A stretch of DNA of 64,000 nt from Volvariella volvacea V23 (taxonomy: Eukaryota > Basidiomycota > Agaricomycetes > Agaricales > Pluteaceae). Positions within the stretch are counted from its first letter, which is position 1, and each line of letters opens with the position of its first letter. The position numbers were made by a program, and so were the translations under genes. The notes under the pieces are model-generated. The model was given only the letters and a program-made list of their open reading frames with translations, was not told where the DNA came from and did not search any database. The DNA is taken from positions 1,737,335-1,801,334 of the forward strand of contig KB722737.1 of the NCBI GenBank assembly GCA_000349905.1. Reading direction: 5' to 3'. Shown here piece after piece: positions 46,901 to 59,463 of the stretch.

Positions 46901-49617
46901 ACAGAGGCAGGCTCAAACGTACTCTTCAGGTACAACGATTAACGGCGCGTTCATATCCATCTGAACATCAATAGTTTTGTGAACCTGTAGGGCATACTCT
47001 AGTCCAGCTCTGGTCTCTCTACGGATTCCCTCAATGGTTTGGCTTGCGGCACTCTAAAAGCGGGTTCAGCAGTCACTCTCCTTAGTTCTGAACAAGCCCC
47101 TTACCAATAATGCTTCCACCGACTCTAGTTGGCTAGCTGGTGGTTTGAAAAATCGGTATATCTCTTCGATATACCCTCGATAGTAAATGATTTCCATGGG
47201 ACGCATGCGCACCGTGAGAGCAGTATCTGCCCTTTCATGCAAGGGATTATTCTCGAATTTCACGTAGAAAAAAGCATNNNNNNNNNNNNNNNNNNNNNNN
47301 NNNNNNNNNNNNNNNNNNNNNNNNNNNNNNNNNNNNNNNNNNNNNNNNNNNNNNNNNNNNNNNNNNNNNNNNNNNNNCACTAGATGAGTCAACGGTGTCG
47401 TCCTTCTTTGGCAAAGTAGACTTGGAATCCTTGACATGGACGATTTTGTGATGAAGAGTATTCTGTGTAATGCCATCAAAGACGCCGAAGTCGCCAAGGG
47501 AAAGCGAGAGCTCATAATTTCCTAGCCGTTGAATGAACTCTGCCCGTAGCTCATCAAAAACGACACTGATGATGTCAGCGATCCGACCGTGGGGATCCGT
47601 CTTGATGGCAAATGTCCCCTTATTCAGCTTTGCGGTAAATCTCGCCTTAAGCGAGTCTCGAGACGTTTGTATTGATTCTAAAAGTGCCGTCTTTTCGTCG
47701 TAATCCAAGACCTCGTACAACTGTTGCCGTTGTTCCTCTGTCATGTTTCCCTGGAATGTGGGAGATGATGGATCTGGCGTTCCAGTGGATGAGCCCCACA
47801 CCCATGACAACCAGCCTTGCTTAGTTGCTGCCTGAGACTGCTCTTCGGCTGCCGCTGCCTTTTTGGCAGCAAGCTCTTTCTTATGACGAGATCGGGCGAG
47901 AGAACGGTAAAATCGTAGATCTTCGTAGGAGAGCTTTTTCTCCAAGTCTTCAAGATCTCTGGCGTCCTGGTAGGATTAGTGAGTGGTCTAACATCTTATG
48001 CCGCGGAAGTCCTTACTAGATCCCCTAAGGTGTTCGATAGTCGCATCAGAAAGAGGTTAATATATCTTTTGCGATCATCCCTCCTCTCGGCGAAATAAGC
48101 CCAAGACCATTTCCGCCGTCTCTCATGAACTTCCGCTAATATGGCCTGGGCGGCAAATTGGAGACGGGATCGTGCCACGTTTGTTGAGAAATTGCTGAGG
48201 AGCGGCCGGTATCTCCTGTACTGAAACAATCATGTAAAATTAAAAGTACGATGTGAAGGTGGATGATATACCTGGTGTCTTCGGAGATAGACGTGATACA
48301 TGTCTACAAGTGAAATGGCATCCCGATACTGGTGATTATCCAGCGCTACTGCTATCTCGTCGAAAACAAGTTCGACATCCATCCTCGGTGTTTGCTTATC
48401 TACGCGGTGACTTATAGTCACCTGGCAAGAATGAGTGACATGCACCTGAAAGAGTCCAATAATCTTACTCGTCCTTCCCCAGATACCGGCTTCAGGATAA
48501 ACTGGTGTGTGGATTGTTCATCCTTGTGAGAGATCTAATAGAGTGTGAATTCGAAGTATAAGCCAGTGGAGGGCCGAATGCACCATAGATAGGAACTTTG
48601 CGTTTGCAACCTCACGAGGAAGGCCAGCCATACTTTTGGTATCAGTATCAAAGTAGATGGCGAGTGACTCAAGGTTCGCGAGCTAGGATCACAGTGGATT
48701 ACTTGGTTACTTGGTCTGAGATGGTCTTGTGGAATCGCTCACCTTATGGATTGTCCCAGAAGTACTTTCGATAAATGCAGGTTTCCACTGGTCATCTACA
48801 GAGATAGCGGAAAAGCTTGCCAGTGTGATGCCGGTTGCGAACGGATGCTATAGGTGCATCAGCTCAGCCTAACGCGAACTAGAGGACACATACCCCTGGT
48901 ACGCTGAGATGATCCTCGTACCGGATGTGTATCCTTTTCACAGTAATTTGTACATTGTTGATAATTTTGGCCATCAGGGAATCCCATAGCCCTTGGGTCT
49001 TCGTATCATCTACAATATGTGTGAAGTATATGTGGGCAATACAAATGATGCACAATACCAGCAGACGTATCAATTCGACTCTGGGCGTGCAACAATTCTG
49101 CACTCTCCAATCTCTCCAATTTAGCGGCTAACAACCGCTTTTCTTCCTCCTCGCTGTCGACGTTATCTTGTGGAGAGGGGATTGCAAGGATGTATACATC
49201 TTCAATCAAGATTTCCACGGGCTGGTTGCCCAAGTTCATCCAATGTAATGACAAGGAGAATGTGCCCAGGTAGCCTAAATGGATATTAATAAAGATAGCA
49301 AGTAATAATGTCACGGGTTCGACAGAGACCGACCTTCCAATACGTCAATGGGAAGCTGGAACTTGTCCAATGCGCCTTTCTTCAAGCGAAGATTATGCAG
49401 CGATATCAAGCCTAGATATACTTAAAAAATTGTTGAATGACGGATGCGGACGCCTTGCCTTGGCCGATCCCATAATTGACTTGGTTTAGATCAAGGTTCT
49501 CGACATAGGGTGCTAGGATACGATTGAAGAGCTTGATTCTGTTGGTCAAAAGCAGTGCTGCGAGTGAATAAGACTTACAATGTGCAAGATCTCCTTCCCT
49601 GGATCCAACCACCACAT
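37962..49617 (-). CDS. VPS13: Vacuolar protein sorting protein Vps13 (bridge-like lipid transfer protein)
   Basis: Giant bulk lipid-transfer protein acting at membrane contact sites. About 11.7 kb with dozens of short introns, giving roughly 3,000 residues. The N-terminal chorein domain starts [30 protein letters not shown] (ATG at 49617), then [20 protein letters not shown] and [14 protein letters not shown]. The long middle contains repeating beta-rich groove segments. A VAB/SHR-BD-like region lies about 41000-43000. The conserved C-terminal DUF1162/ATG2_C part has [19 protein letters not shown] (about 40200) and [20 protein letters not shown] (about 39300), then [19 protein letters not shown]-like end, [20 protein letters not shown], precedes the stop at 37962. 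An assembly gap (47278-47377) falls in the N-terminal third; the frame differs on its two sides. Intron 49412-49458 has a GC donor. Many internal exon edges are not fixed here. Confidence 0.95.
47278..47377. other. Assembly gap of 100 N inside VPS13
   Basis: Exactly 100 N. Upstream coding text ([16 protein letters not shown]) and downstream text ([20 protein letters not shown]) are both genuine VPS13 but in different frames if the gap is taken as 100 nt. The true missing length therefore differs from 100 modulo 3, or an intron lies in the gap. Confidence 0.97.
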
Positions 49618-50083
49618 TGCGAAAGTAGAGCCTGCTCAGTGTTGAGCACAGCTGGTACGAGCGAATGCCACACTGCGCGATTCCCATAACGTCATGTTAT
49701 GTAATCACATCTCACTCCCACCCCCAAAGCGATAAGATCCCGCGGGCCACAATCCAGAAGGACCTTGACCAGGATCTAACTACGGCTAGGCTGATTCGAC
49801 ATGCACCTACGCATTCCCTCCGGACTTTGAGAAAAATACCGTGGATTTCCAACTAGGCGTGGTCTGGCTACTCGCTCAAGGTTTGAATAGTCCTGCTGAC
49901 ATTCGTCATGCGCCCCAAATCCCCCTCCATCTCCAGAGGAATCTGACCATACAACTTGATTTATATATAGATCTTCATCTAGAAGTTGAGGTAAATCCAA
50001 CCGTTGGGTGCTGTTATGCTGGCCAGAGCCTCCCCAGAGAGGCTGAACATCATTGATCCTGAGAAGTTGGTTCCGCCCCGACC
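49618..50083. promoter_or_regulatory. VPS13 upstream region
   Basis: Non-coding interval upstream of the VPS13 ATG. A TATA-like tttatatatagat (49959-49971) points toward the plus-strand transcription unit that follows. A perfect MluI cell-cycle box ACGCGT sits just beyond, at 50121-50126. No gene is seen on either strand in this piece. Confidence 0.35.
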
Positions 50084-50702
50084 ATGCCCGTTGAGGTCAG
50101 GAGACCCGAGCCGTTCCGTGTAACGCGTGACAATTGCAACAGAAATGAAGTACATAAAACGTCGTTGGGTCGTGTGCGGTCTTGGTGCTCCTTATTCCTC
50201 AAGTCTTCTTTCATGATGGTGTCTGTTCAAGCTGCAGCATCGCTCAAGCCGTTGGCCGAGCTCCAACAAGTGGTGGAATACACCAACAATAAAGTACATG
50301 ACTCCCTACCTGTGTGGTTCAGTTGCTGATCTGCTACCACATGGGTTATGCAGAAAGGAAATCTACTCGACGCAGTGGAACCATTCACCCAGTTCGTCAA
50401 CTCCTCATGATGTGCATACCCTATCTAACTGTGGTCTGATTCTCAAACCAGCGTTATTTTACGTTCGGGAAGGTCCGCTGTCCGTCTCAACTGCGCTATT
50501 CCTACTCGGTGCCCCACTGGCGATAATTGTGGGTTTTCTTTTCTCTCTTTTTTTCTCACTTCCTTCCTTCCCCCCTTGGTTAATCGTTGTTGACTTTTTA
50601 TTTCCACCATAGATTTTGACCTTCATGACCTTCACGAACTTCGGTCCCGCTTCCTTTCATTCATACACCAACTCATCCAATCCCTGCGAGCGTCAGGAGT
50701 GA
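50084..50702 (+). CDS. Possible small membrane protein (uncertain gene model)
   Basis: Not recognised. Three pieces look coding: MMVSVQAAASLKPLAELQQVVEYTNNK (ATG at 50214, in frame with an ATG at 50084), ending at a gtacat donor; KGNLLDAVEPFTQFVNSS after an acceptor at 50351; and a hydrophobic ALFYVREGPLSVSTALFLLG-APLAII, which splices across a GT-AG intron (about 50529-50612) to ILTFMTFTNFGPASFHSYTN, stopping at 50700-50702. The third piece looks like one transmembrane helix with flanking polar ends. I could not join the second and third pieces in frame with GT-AG sites, so the model is incomplete; there may be two short transcripts or another exon. The TATA-like element at about 49960 is suitably placed. 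Confidence 0.35.
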
Positions 50703-51312
50703 GTTTTGATTTACCACTAGTATCACATGTCGACTGATGGTTGTCGCGTACCTGTCGGTAAAGGTCACTGCATCTTACTGCCTAGCTCCATCAGACTCAA
50801 CTTTGTGCCTTGTGTGTGCACTGCCTCCAGAGGTAAACGCGGCCACAGTGAAGTCGAGTGTCGTTGATGTATTGGAAAAGACTGAATTGACCAAGGGGTA
50901 TGTCTGGTAATTTCATGTGACATTTCGTCGTATCTCTCAACCATGACAGGCAAAATGTGCTTCTTGCTGATCTTGAGCATGGGCCGTGCTTGATTGTTAC
51001 ATGAAGCGACAGTATCGGGTGGACGGCTTTCCCGACTTTTCTGTAATTATAGGGGATTTTGGGCATTGTGTAAATTACGATTAGACATCGCAATATGGAT
51101 TTCCTGATTGGATTGGCTGTACGGAATCATTTGAACCAAATCGACTTGGGAACATGTGCTCGTGAGATTAATCCCGACAAAAACACGTGGAAATATCGTA
51201 CTTGCGTGACTGATCTCTGTGACAGTCACATACTTGTTGACGTTGCCGGATCTCTCAAATTTTTGAACGCACCACTTCTTTCCTTGGTCAACGTTCAGAC
51301 TGTCTCTCCTTC
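50703..51312. promoter_or_regulatory. Upstream region of the elongase gene
   Basis: 610 bp with no convincing gene. An E-box CACGTG (51184-51189, context aaaCACGTGg) lies 123 bp upstream of the elongase ATG, followed by a T/C-rich leader. Open frames in this stretch show no domain. Confidence 0.4.
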
Positions 51313-52545
51313 ATGGCTCGCCTTGCTGACCTCCTGTTGCCGTACGCACCTGCGCTACCTGCGCACCTCACGACCTTTATACCCGGTGCAACTCCATTTT
51401 CGACGACCCCAGTAGTGGCAACTTCTTTGGTATCCTACCTTGCGGTTATCTTCGGTATCCAGGCTGTCATGAAGAATCAGCAGCCGCTCAAGTTAACAGC
51501 GTTATTTCAAATTCACAATGTCGTGTTGAGCTTGGGCAGCTTGTTATTGCTAGTTCTCATGCTAGAGGAGATACTGCCTATCTGGTGGAATCACGGCATA
51601 TTTTATGCTCTCTGTGCAGAGCAAGCTTGGACACCTGTATGCTAAACACCATCGTGGCTGGGCCTCATACTGATCTCATGCGTGTAGAGGATGGAATTCT
51701 ACTATATGGTCAATTATTATTTCAAGTATCTCGAATTGTTGGACACCGTTTTTCTTGCGTTTAAGAAGAAGCCCCTTGGTGCGTTGGCTTCAAGTTCTCC
51801 ATGTCTCAATCCAATTACTTATTCAATTCAAGCCTTCCTCCACGTTTTCCACCACTCTGCTACCGCGCTATTGTGCTATTCTCAATTGCTGGGAAAGACG
51901 AGCATTGTATGTTGATTGCAGATATTCCCTTGAGTCCTATTAATGGCGTATAGTCATGGTCTGTGATCGTCTTGAACTTGGCAGTTCACGTTGTCATGTG
52001 TAAGTTTCACATTCTACTGCAACAGGCGCTTTACTTATTCTGAATAGACTATTACTACTACGCAACGGCCGGTGGTGCAAAGATTTGGGTATGTGATAGC
52101 TTACTGTTTCATCTCACGACGACTGACGCTCCATCTAGTGGAAAAAATACTTGACAACAATGCAAATCACTCAGTTTGTTATCGACTTGGGTTCCGTTTA
52201 TTTTGGAAGTATGTACTGTCCACGTTATTGCTTCATCGGACTCGGTGCTAATGTCATGGCAGCATACCAGCATTTTTCATTCACATATTACTCCAACATC
52301 CTCCCCCACTATGGCAATTGCGCCGGTACAGAATCTGCAGCTATCTTCGGATGTGCATTGTTGACAAGCTACCTGGGGTTGTTTATCGATTTTTACCTCC
52401 GGACGTATAAAAAGCCTACGCGATCAAGCAAACCTACGGCGAATGGTGCAGCGAATGGTCACGCTGGTGAGTCTTCCGTTTCTCGGTGCTGCGACCCATG
52501 TTGACGAGGCTGATGTCATGCGCAGGTTCAAAACGCGACGATTAA
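51313..52545 (+). CDS. Fatty acid elongase (ELO/GNS1/SUR4 family)
   Basis: ER membrane 3-ketoacyl-CoA synthase that extends long-chain fatty acids for sphingolipids. From [20 protein letters not shown] (51313), helices follow ([38 protein letters not shown]). Conserved blocks: [27 protein letters not shown], the catalytic histidine box [16 protein letters not shown] (HVFHH coded at 51841-51855), [18 protein letters not shown] and [29 protein letters not shown]. The last exon adds only GSKRDD after NGAANGHA; the Lys/Arg near the end may act as an ER-retrieval signal. Seven exons with GT-AG introns. Substrate chain length (ELO1, 2 or 3 type) cannot be assigned. Confidence 0.94.
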
Positions 52546-52928
52546 AATGGGACTTTATATATTAATAGTATATCATATAATCACGATCCCCTGCAATGAA
52601 CCTTTATACCCTTCAAACACTCCTTTCAATTAGTAGACGGGCACAACCGCTGTTGTTTAATTTTGCTACAGACCTCGCAGTTGTTTCATGGTACTGTAGT
52701 TTCAATGATGGAGTATTTGTATACCAGGCAAGACAGCGCTACGACCGGTTGAACATCAGCTTGTCAACTTCTGTTCACATGCGCAGGGCTACGAGGACAT
52801 GGGGAGGGTGAGACAAATTGGACATCAAAACATGTAAATTGAATTGCACAACACCACATTCCATCACATCACCATTCAACCCTACGCTCCACCATCGCTC
52901 ATTCATCAAAGCTGTCTTCACTGTTTGG
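52546..52928. other. Intergenic: elongase 3' UTR and RasGAP promoter
   Basis: 383 bp, AT-rich after the elongase stop (tatattaatagtatatcata, 52557-52576). No E-box or other clear element. The reading frame of the RasGAP gene is open upstream to 52818 but has no ATG before 52929. Confidence 0.4.
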
Positions 52929-55900
52929 ATGGACATGTCGGCTGGGGAGTTTCTGGAGCCCCATGAATTCCTTGTAACCGCCGATGTTTATATCTCTAGT
53001 GCTGCTGCAGCTACATTACGGAAGGTAAGTGCATTGCCCCGCCCTTCACTCATCTGCTTATCTGCTTCCAAGCCTACGAATCAACGCAGAAAGCTAGACA
53101 AGCGTGATTCCTTGAAGCCAATCAGTGGCCATCCTGACGATGTGAAAGTCAAAGGTAAGGGAACAGAACTTTGGCTAAGCGTCTTCCGACTAAACAGAGG
53201 CAACAGAGAAAACGAGCTGGCTGACACTCACGAAGACTAACACCGGCGGAGGACACTTCAGGACCGCGGTGTGTAAGCTTTCTGAGGATGGCGATCGGTG
53301 TCTATTCTTTATTTACGTCGACGTAAGCACACTATATCCCTGGTCCTGTTAACTTTGCTCATACACCCTCAGGAAACGGTATTTTTCCGTGGAATACACA
53401 TCCATTTGCTTCATCAATGCGACATCAGACTCACAGACCACTCCCTGTTCCAACGCAAGGACTGCATTGGCATCTATTGCACCGCGTAAGGGCGTTCTTA
53501 TTTCACCCTTCATTATGCTCACGTACGATGTAGTCATAATAGATGGCCATCTAGCGTCCCTCCTGAACCCTTATACCTACAATTTGCCAACCCCGACGTC
53601 TGCAACACGTGGCTCAACCTACTTCGGTCCTATGCAATACCTGACGTGTATGCTGGTCGTTTTCTGGGTGGCTTATTCAGAACGTGGCGACAAGTGGAGT
53701 TGAATGTTCTGCAGGGTCGGAACCTTGGCATTGATAAGATACCCGACGCCTTCAAAGAGGAGGGTGCAAACGATCAAGATGACGAACAACAGGCTGATAT
53801 GGAAATACTGTGCGAGGTCCATCTCAATGGGACGCAGTGTGGAAGGACCACTACGAAGAAAGGAGGAAATTCCCCGGATTGGCACGAACAGTTCGTGTTT
53901 ACGGATTTACCGGCCTTTAAGTCATGGGAGAAACCTATGGAACTTCATATATGGCGCGAAAAGAAAGGTATCAAGACTGCGATGCTCGGCACAGTGCAGA
54001 TTACGTTAAATAACTTCCGTCGAGGCGATATTGTTGAGGGCTGGTTCCCCATGCTGGGATATGGTGCATTTGTAAATGATGTTCAAATTGGCGAGCTCCG
54101 TCTGAAACTCAGGATCGACGAGTACGTTGTTACATGGTATCACCTGCCATCTATTGACTCAACAGGCCAGAGAAATCATACTTCCACTTTCAGCCTACGC
54201 TGATCTTCTCAATGTAAGTGCACTGAATCAGTCATCATCCAGAGGGGTTAACGTGTTATCAGACGTTTAATTCTCGAAATTTCCTGGATTGGATGAATGA
54301 CTTTGAGAGCAAACTGAAATTGAAGACTGTATCAATTAATCTAATGTCAATTGCTATTGCAAGGAATGTCGTCATTGAACAGGTCCAGGAGCTGGCACTT
54401 CGCGAGGTAGATGGCACCAATCTTCATTGTAAGTGCACTTTTGCCGGAGACGCAACTGAAATAACAATATCGTCAGCACAACAAACACTTTTCCGAGGAA
54501 ATACTACCCTCACTAAGGTTATGGAATTGTGTATGGTCTGGTACGGTAAAGCATTTTTGGAAGCAAGTATAGGAGCAGTGCTCCGAAAGCTATATGCGGA
54601 GAAAGTAGGGATAGAAGTTGATCCAGTACGCAGTGGAAAGGGGGTTAAGGACATAGAGCGAAATGTCGACCAGCTTCTCCATTGGTGTAAGGAGTTTTGG
54701 CTACAGATTGATGGCGCCAAAGCGAAATGCCCTCAGTATGCATCTCCGCCGTAATTCTCTCCATCCACTAACTAAGCCCCTTTTCTTAGAGAGATGCGGA
54801 GGTTGTTTGAAACAATCAGGAAGGTCGTTGAACGGCGATATGGCTCACAAGAGCACAATCCACACTACAACCCCGATCTCCCTCACCAGAGTGTTTCTGC
54901 CTTCTGTTTCTTAAGATTCATTGTTCCGGCCATCTTACATCCTCATTTGTTTGGACTCTGCCCTGGTATGACAACAATCAGCGATCATGTGTAGAAATCT
55001 TATTTGTTCTTTAGGCCTTCCTATCGCCCCAGTGCAGAGAAGTCTGACCCTTATCGCCAAAGTCATCCAAAGTCTTGCCAACTTAAACTCCGTGAGTTGG
55101 TAAATTCCGAACTGAGGATATACCTAGTTGATCCTTTGCCACCAGTCTGTTCAAAAAGAAGAGTTCATGCGCGGTATCAAAGAATTTCTGGTAGAGAAGC
55201 GCCGCGACATGGTCACGTATATCCAATTTGTGTCTACTCCACTTCCGCCTCATGAGGCTACGTTGATTGACAACGGCCTGGAGACGACAAACGAGCGTTA
55301 CGAGCGTCTTCAAATCATGAATATACTACGGCGGCGAGTAACACAGATGCCAGATTTACAACGGGAAACCATCACCTTTCTGCCTCATTTCGTCGACGTT
55401 CCTAGACATCTTGCAATAATTACTTCTGCCGTCATCCGGAATTCCAAGGACTTCTACTCCAAGTTCAACGATCAGCGGGCACCGGGTGATAAACCATTGG
55501 CAGAGTTTTGCTCTAAGTGCTTCAAAGTGGAAGAATACGCCCTATTGCGTGTTAGCCAACTAGAAACGCAGAGGGTTAGCGGCTCCCGGCGTGCTTCTAC
55601 AGTTAAAAATAAGTCAACAGTAGCGATAACAGCAGACCACCTAGTTCGTTCATCAAGCACCACGAGTTCCCAACGGAGACGGAAATCGGAACGTCCATCT
55701 ACCGCTCCTTCACCATCCGAAGTGGGCTTCAATCGTCACCGATCCCTCGCCGAGGATGCGAGCAATAATAGCCAGCAAATAGCGGATATCAGAGGAACTC
55801 GGGGCGAAGGCCGAGTCGGGGCACATCTCAAGAGCCCCTCTACCGACTCTGTTCCATTAGCCCAAACTAAAACAAGTCTCAAGACGATGGCCGATTCACG

Positions 55901-55976
55901 AACAATCGATACAGATATATCTGACGATGCAGGAAAGAGGAAGAAAGGATTGTTCCGGGGAATCCTACGTATATGA
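52929..55976 (+). CDS. Ras-family GTPase-activating protein with PH and C2 domains
   Basis: Stimulates GTP hydrolysis by a Ras-family GTPase at the membrane. Start MDMSAGEFLEPHEFLVTADV. A split PH domain reads EATEKTSWLTLTKTNTGGGH, LFFIYVD-ETVFFRGIHIH and PLYLQFANPDVCNTWLNLL. A C2 domain follows (QVELNVLQGRNLGIDKI, MEILCEVHLNGTQCGRTT, SPDWHEQFVFTDLPAF, AMLGTVQITL). The GAP domain has the arginine finger in SQQTLFRGNTTLTKVMELCM (Arg codon 54494-54496) and the signature SAFCFLRFIVPAILHP. The tail after about 55550 is disordered, Ser/Arg-rich and ends KGLFRGILRI. The PH-C2-GAP order is like Bud2/Cla2 and SynGAP/RASAL rather than neurofibromin. Which GTPase it acts on is not shown. About 11 exons. 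The first intron (53025-53072) is 48 nt, so its retention would keep frame. Confidence 0.9.
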
Positions 55977-56060
55977 ATAAAGCCCAAATATACCCGTGTT
56001 GAAGAGACTAATTTTGTCAAGGATGTAATAGTGTAACAAGAGCCTAGCTGTACTTGTATG

Positions 56061-59000
56061 CTATGAAGCTCGTAATACCTTCTGTATCAATGTTTGCACT
56101 TCTTGTGCAACTTCTTCCGACGTGCTTCGAACAGTCAGTCGACACAGCTGTCAATGGGTAAGCAACGATTAGGAAATCATTAGCTCAAAGGTTTACCTTT
56201 GCTTCACGATTCGGTTCAAGGCGCAGGAGGCATCCTACCTTACCATCAGACGACGTATGCAGTACACCAGCACCAACGAGATTGTTCGGGTTGGAGTCAA
56301 TGCCCGCAAGTGGATTTAAACCGTAGCCAGAGACGACCTTACGATTCTTCTCCAGGTCGATTTGGCCGTCCTGAGACAGTTCAATGGGGAAGATCTGTTG
56401 TGCCTCGCGCGGGGGTCCGCCAATGAGCTTCCATCGTTCAAAAAATTCTGTATGTTCTAATGAAATCTTTTCAAAGAACTTAGTTACGACGATGGGTAGC
56501 CGTATGGAGACAGTTTGATGCGCGCCAGCCAGATATGCAATGGTCAAAATGGGGGGCTTGGTGAATAGTTTTTTGCATTCCACGTGCAAAAGTTGTTGCG
56601 TCTGTGTACGAGGTGCGATTGCGCTAGGAGGCATTTTTGCAAACGTGACCGATAGAGCATCTGAGTCGTGCGAGAAGATAGTTGTAGTAAAAGACATTAG
56701 TGGTGTAGACATCTTGTTTCCAACGTATACAGCCAATTGCCCTTGGTGCTCCATGTATCTGGTTTTGATTCCAACTTGGATTTGGACGTCCTCATAAAGG
56801 ACGCCCTCGCCCGCATAGGTTAGCTTTTCGAACCATCGTTCGACATTGGGATTGACAGTCAACTGTGGCGCAGCACTTTCGCTTGGCTTATTGGGTGCGC
56901 TCGAAAGATCCAAGCCTGCGAGCGATTCAAGAATATTCTTTCCATTCTCTGTCCCCGTCGACGTGGAAGCAGGGATTTTCCCCTCTGTCACTCTCCTTGT
57001 CAGCTCCCGCTCCAGATTGGCTTCCTTTCCTCCGTGTATCCATGTCCGCTTGTCCTCTGTATCCCCATGTTTGCGGTTTAGCCTGCCAAGCAAGGCACTA
57101 ACCCGTGGAGGGAATGGTGGCATCTCTTCGCATACATTTTGGAGAAGTTCATCATCTTCCGGTCGGGAGGCAAGCGCAAAAAATTCGCATGCGCGTTGTT
57201 GAAGCTCGGCATCGAGGACATGGCGGTAACGATCGAATATGGTGATGAGCTGAGGCTTGATCTCGGGAAATACATTCACCCATTTGATGTATGTGGTTAG
57301 GAGAAGGGAGCGAGTGGGGGCAACGCAGAATTGGGATTTTGAATGAAGGATGTGAAATTGCTCTGCTGGGCTATAGCCAGCCTCATTCGCAATAAGGTGG
57401 CCGTATTCTCCTAAGATATATCCTACAGAGAACTTCAGGTTCCAGAAAACTCGGTCCAACTGAAAAACGTACCACCGACTTTGACCATGCTCTCATGAGC
57501 GGTTGGAGCCTTCAAGTATTCCAATACGACCTTAGCAGCGTAGGCCTGAAGATCCTCGGTATTTATCACAATCTGGACTACACGATACCAAACTTCGTCT
57601 CCAACATGATCCCCAGCGGTGCTGATGAGCCTCAAGATGGTGTCAACATACCATTTGTACGAATTGGCATACTTCTCGGTCAAGATGGCAATCTTGAGGA
57701 CCATCTCTTCCCGCAGTGCATAATCGGCAACACGAAGATAGTTCAATAACTCGTTCACGATGACCTCCGAGTTATCACCGTCGCACATACTGTACAGAAG
57801 ATCAAGGGCACGTCTTCTGACGGAGATATCCTTGTCTCGTAGAGACGATATGATCGTGTCCTGGTGTTTCTTTATAGGCTCCAAAGAGTCTGCGCGAGCG
57901 GCGAGATGTGCCATGGTGTCCAGACCGAGGTACCGTACATTAGTCTCCCTCGAAGAGATGAACCGAGCAAGAAGGACTGCAGCTGTGCTGACGAGTGGCG
58001 ATTTAGAGTCCAAATGAATTGCAAGACTTATGGCCTCAAATAGGACGGCATGCTGCGCGTTGTTATGTTGAACATTCCGAGAAGGTTCGGAACTGTTCTC
58101 CATGATGGCTTGCAATACTTGGTGTAAGACTGAGCGAATTGCAGGATCCTCTATGTAATATTAGTGAAATGGTGCACTATATGCTAGTGACTGACATAAC
58201 AAACCGGATGGAGCATAATACTGCAGTAATCGTAGTAGCTTGACTTGTAGCCAAGGAGATGGTACCTTATAGTATGCGTATGTGGCTAGGTATTCGTGTT
58301 CAACGATGAGCTGAAGGGATATTAGCAAGTCAACTAGTGCCTGAACCAATAACATACGCGGTAAAGACGGTCGACAGCTTTCGTATAACACGGTGCGTAC
58401 GCTTCTGGGTGATCTTGTGCGAGTGCCATGATCAAACTTGTGACAGACAGCACCACTCCCTGGGCGAGTTAATATCAAGATCGCTCATGCGCTTAGCTTC
58501 GTACCAAGTCTGTATCGTCCATGATAGCTACGATTCGCAATGCCCATTCTTCGGCTGGAATAATGTTGGGATGCTTTCGGTAGAGACGCAGCAGTGTCAA
58601 GGCCGCTTTCTTCTTGACGAAGTTCTGGGAAGTTCTGTCAGACGGATAAGCACAGGTAAAGGCAGTGTGACTGGAGTTGCGCACGGAGAAATCAATAGAC
58701 GATGCACATCTTCAACAAGAGCCTCCGCCATTTCACTACCTCCAACATTTGCAATGGCATGCAACGCTAAACAGTTGTCGACTTCGTGGTTGCTGTCCAG
58801 ATCCTTGCGTATTGAGTTGACTACTAGTCGTAAGAAATCAGAGTTTTCGTGCATCAACAGCGTCACTGCAAGATATCCCTAATGCACGGACGCTTGAGCC
58901 ATTGAACCCGGAATTCTTTACACACGTACTATTTGCTTTTCGCTGTACTTCGCACTTGAGATGAGGTTGACAGCTTCCATATGGCCGACATCAATCTTAT

Positions 59001-59365
59001 ACCCAAGAATGTATGTGAAGATGATCTTTGCAACATATCTAGCTGAATCGTCGCAGGTGTTCAGACATGGAGATCAGAGGCACTGGGCTCACTTCTTCTT
59101 CTGGTATCCATCCAGGTTGCCATCTAGCATAAAAATATGGTGTCAACCGAGCGAAAACTCGAGATAGAAATAACGTTACATACCCTTGAATTTCTTTCTG
59201 ATATTGGCCATTTCCTTATTTATACGCTTTTCTTCCAGTTCGCGCACCCGAGCACCTCGTATGTCCGCGATGAACTACACCGTGAAGCCAGAGGGGCATT
59301 AGATATTGTGGCTTGATTGAGCAAAGGTGTTGCACCTGGGTGAGCCCACGCATGTTGGTAGCCAT
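56061..59365 (-). CDS. APL3: AP-2 adaptor complex subunit alpha
   Basis: Large subunit of the clathrin adaptor for endocytosis at the plasma membrane. From [20 protein letters not shown] (59365), the HEAT-type trunk shows [93 protein letters not shown] and [21 protein letters not shown] Ser/Thr-rich hinge follows, then the ear ([20 protein letters not shown] ... [20 protein letters not shown]) and a final [20 protein letters not shown] before the stop (56061-56063). The N-terminal MRGLTQFIADIR and the ear with [20 protein letters not shown] identify alpha rather than gamma or delta. About 940 residues. Convergent with the RasGAP gene, 84 bp between stops. An E-box CACGTG (59464-59469) lies 98 bp upstream of the start. 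Confidence 0.95.
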
Positions 59366-59463
59366 CTTGTATGGGCAGAGAGGGTGAAATAGATTCTGAC
59401 TGGATTGGGACTGGGGATAGCGCAAGTAAATTAAACGACAGGTCCCAGTCTCCTCATTACATT

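Noticed and set aside
52929..53110. Retention of the first RasGAP intron as coding sequence
   Set aside because: The 48-nt interval is open and a multiple of three, but it has a perfect gtaagt donor and its translation is unlike the flanking protein. Splicing is more likely, though isoforms are possible.
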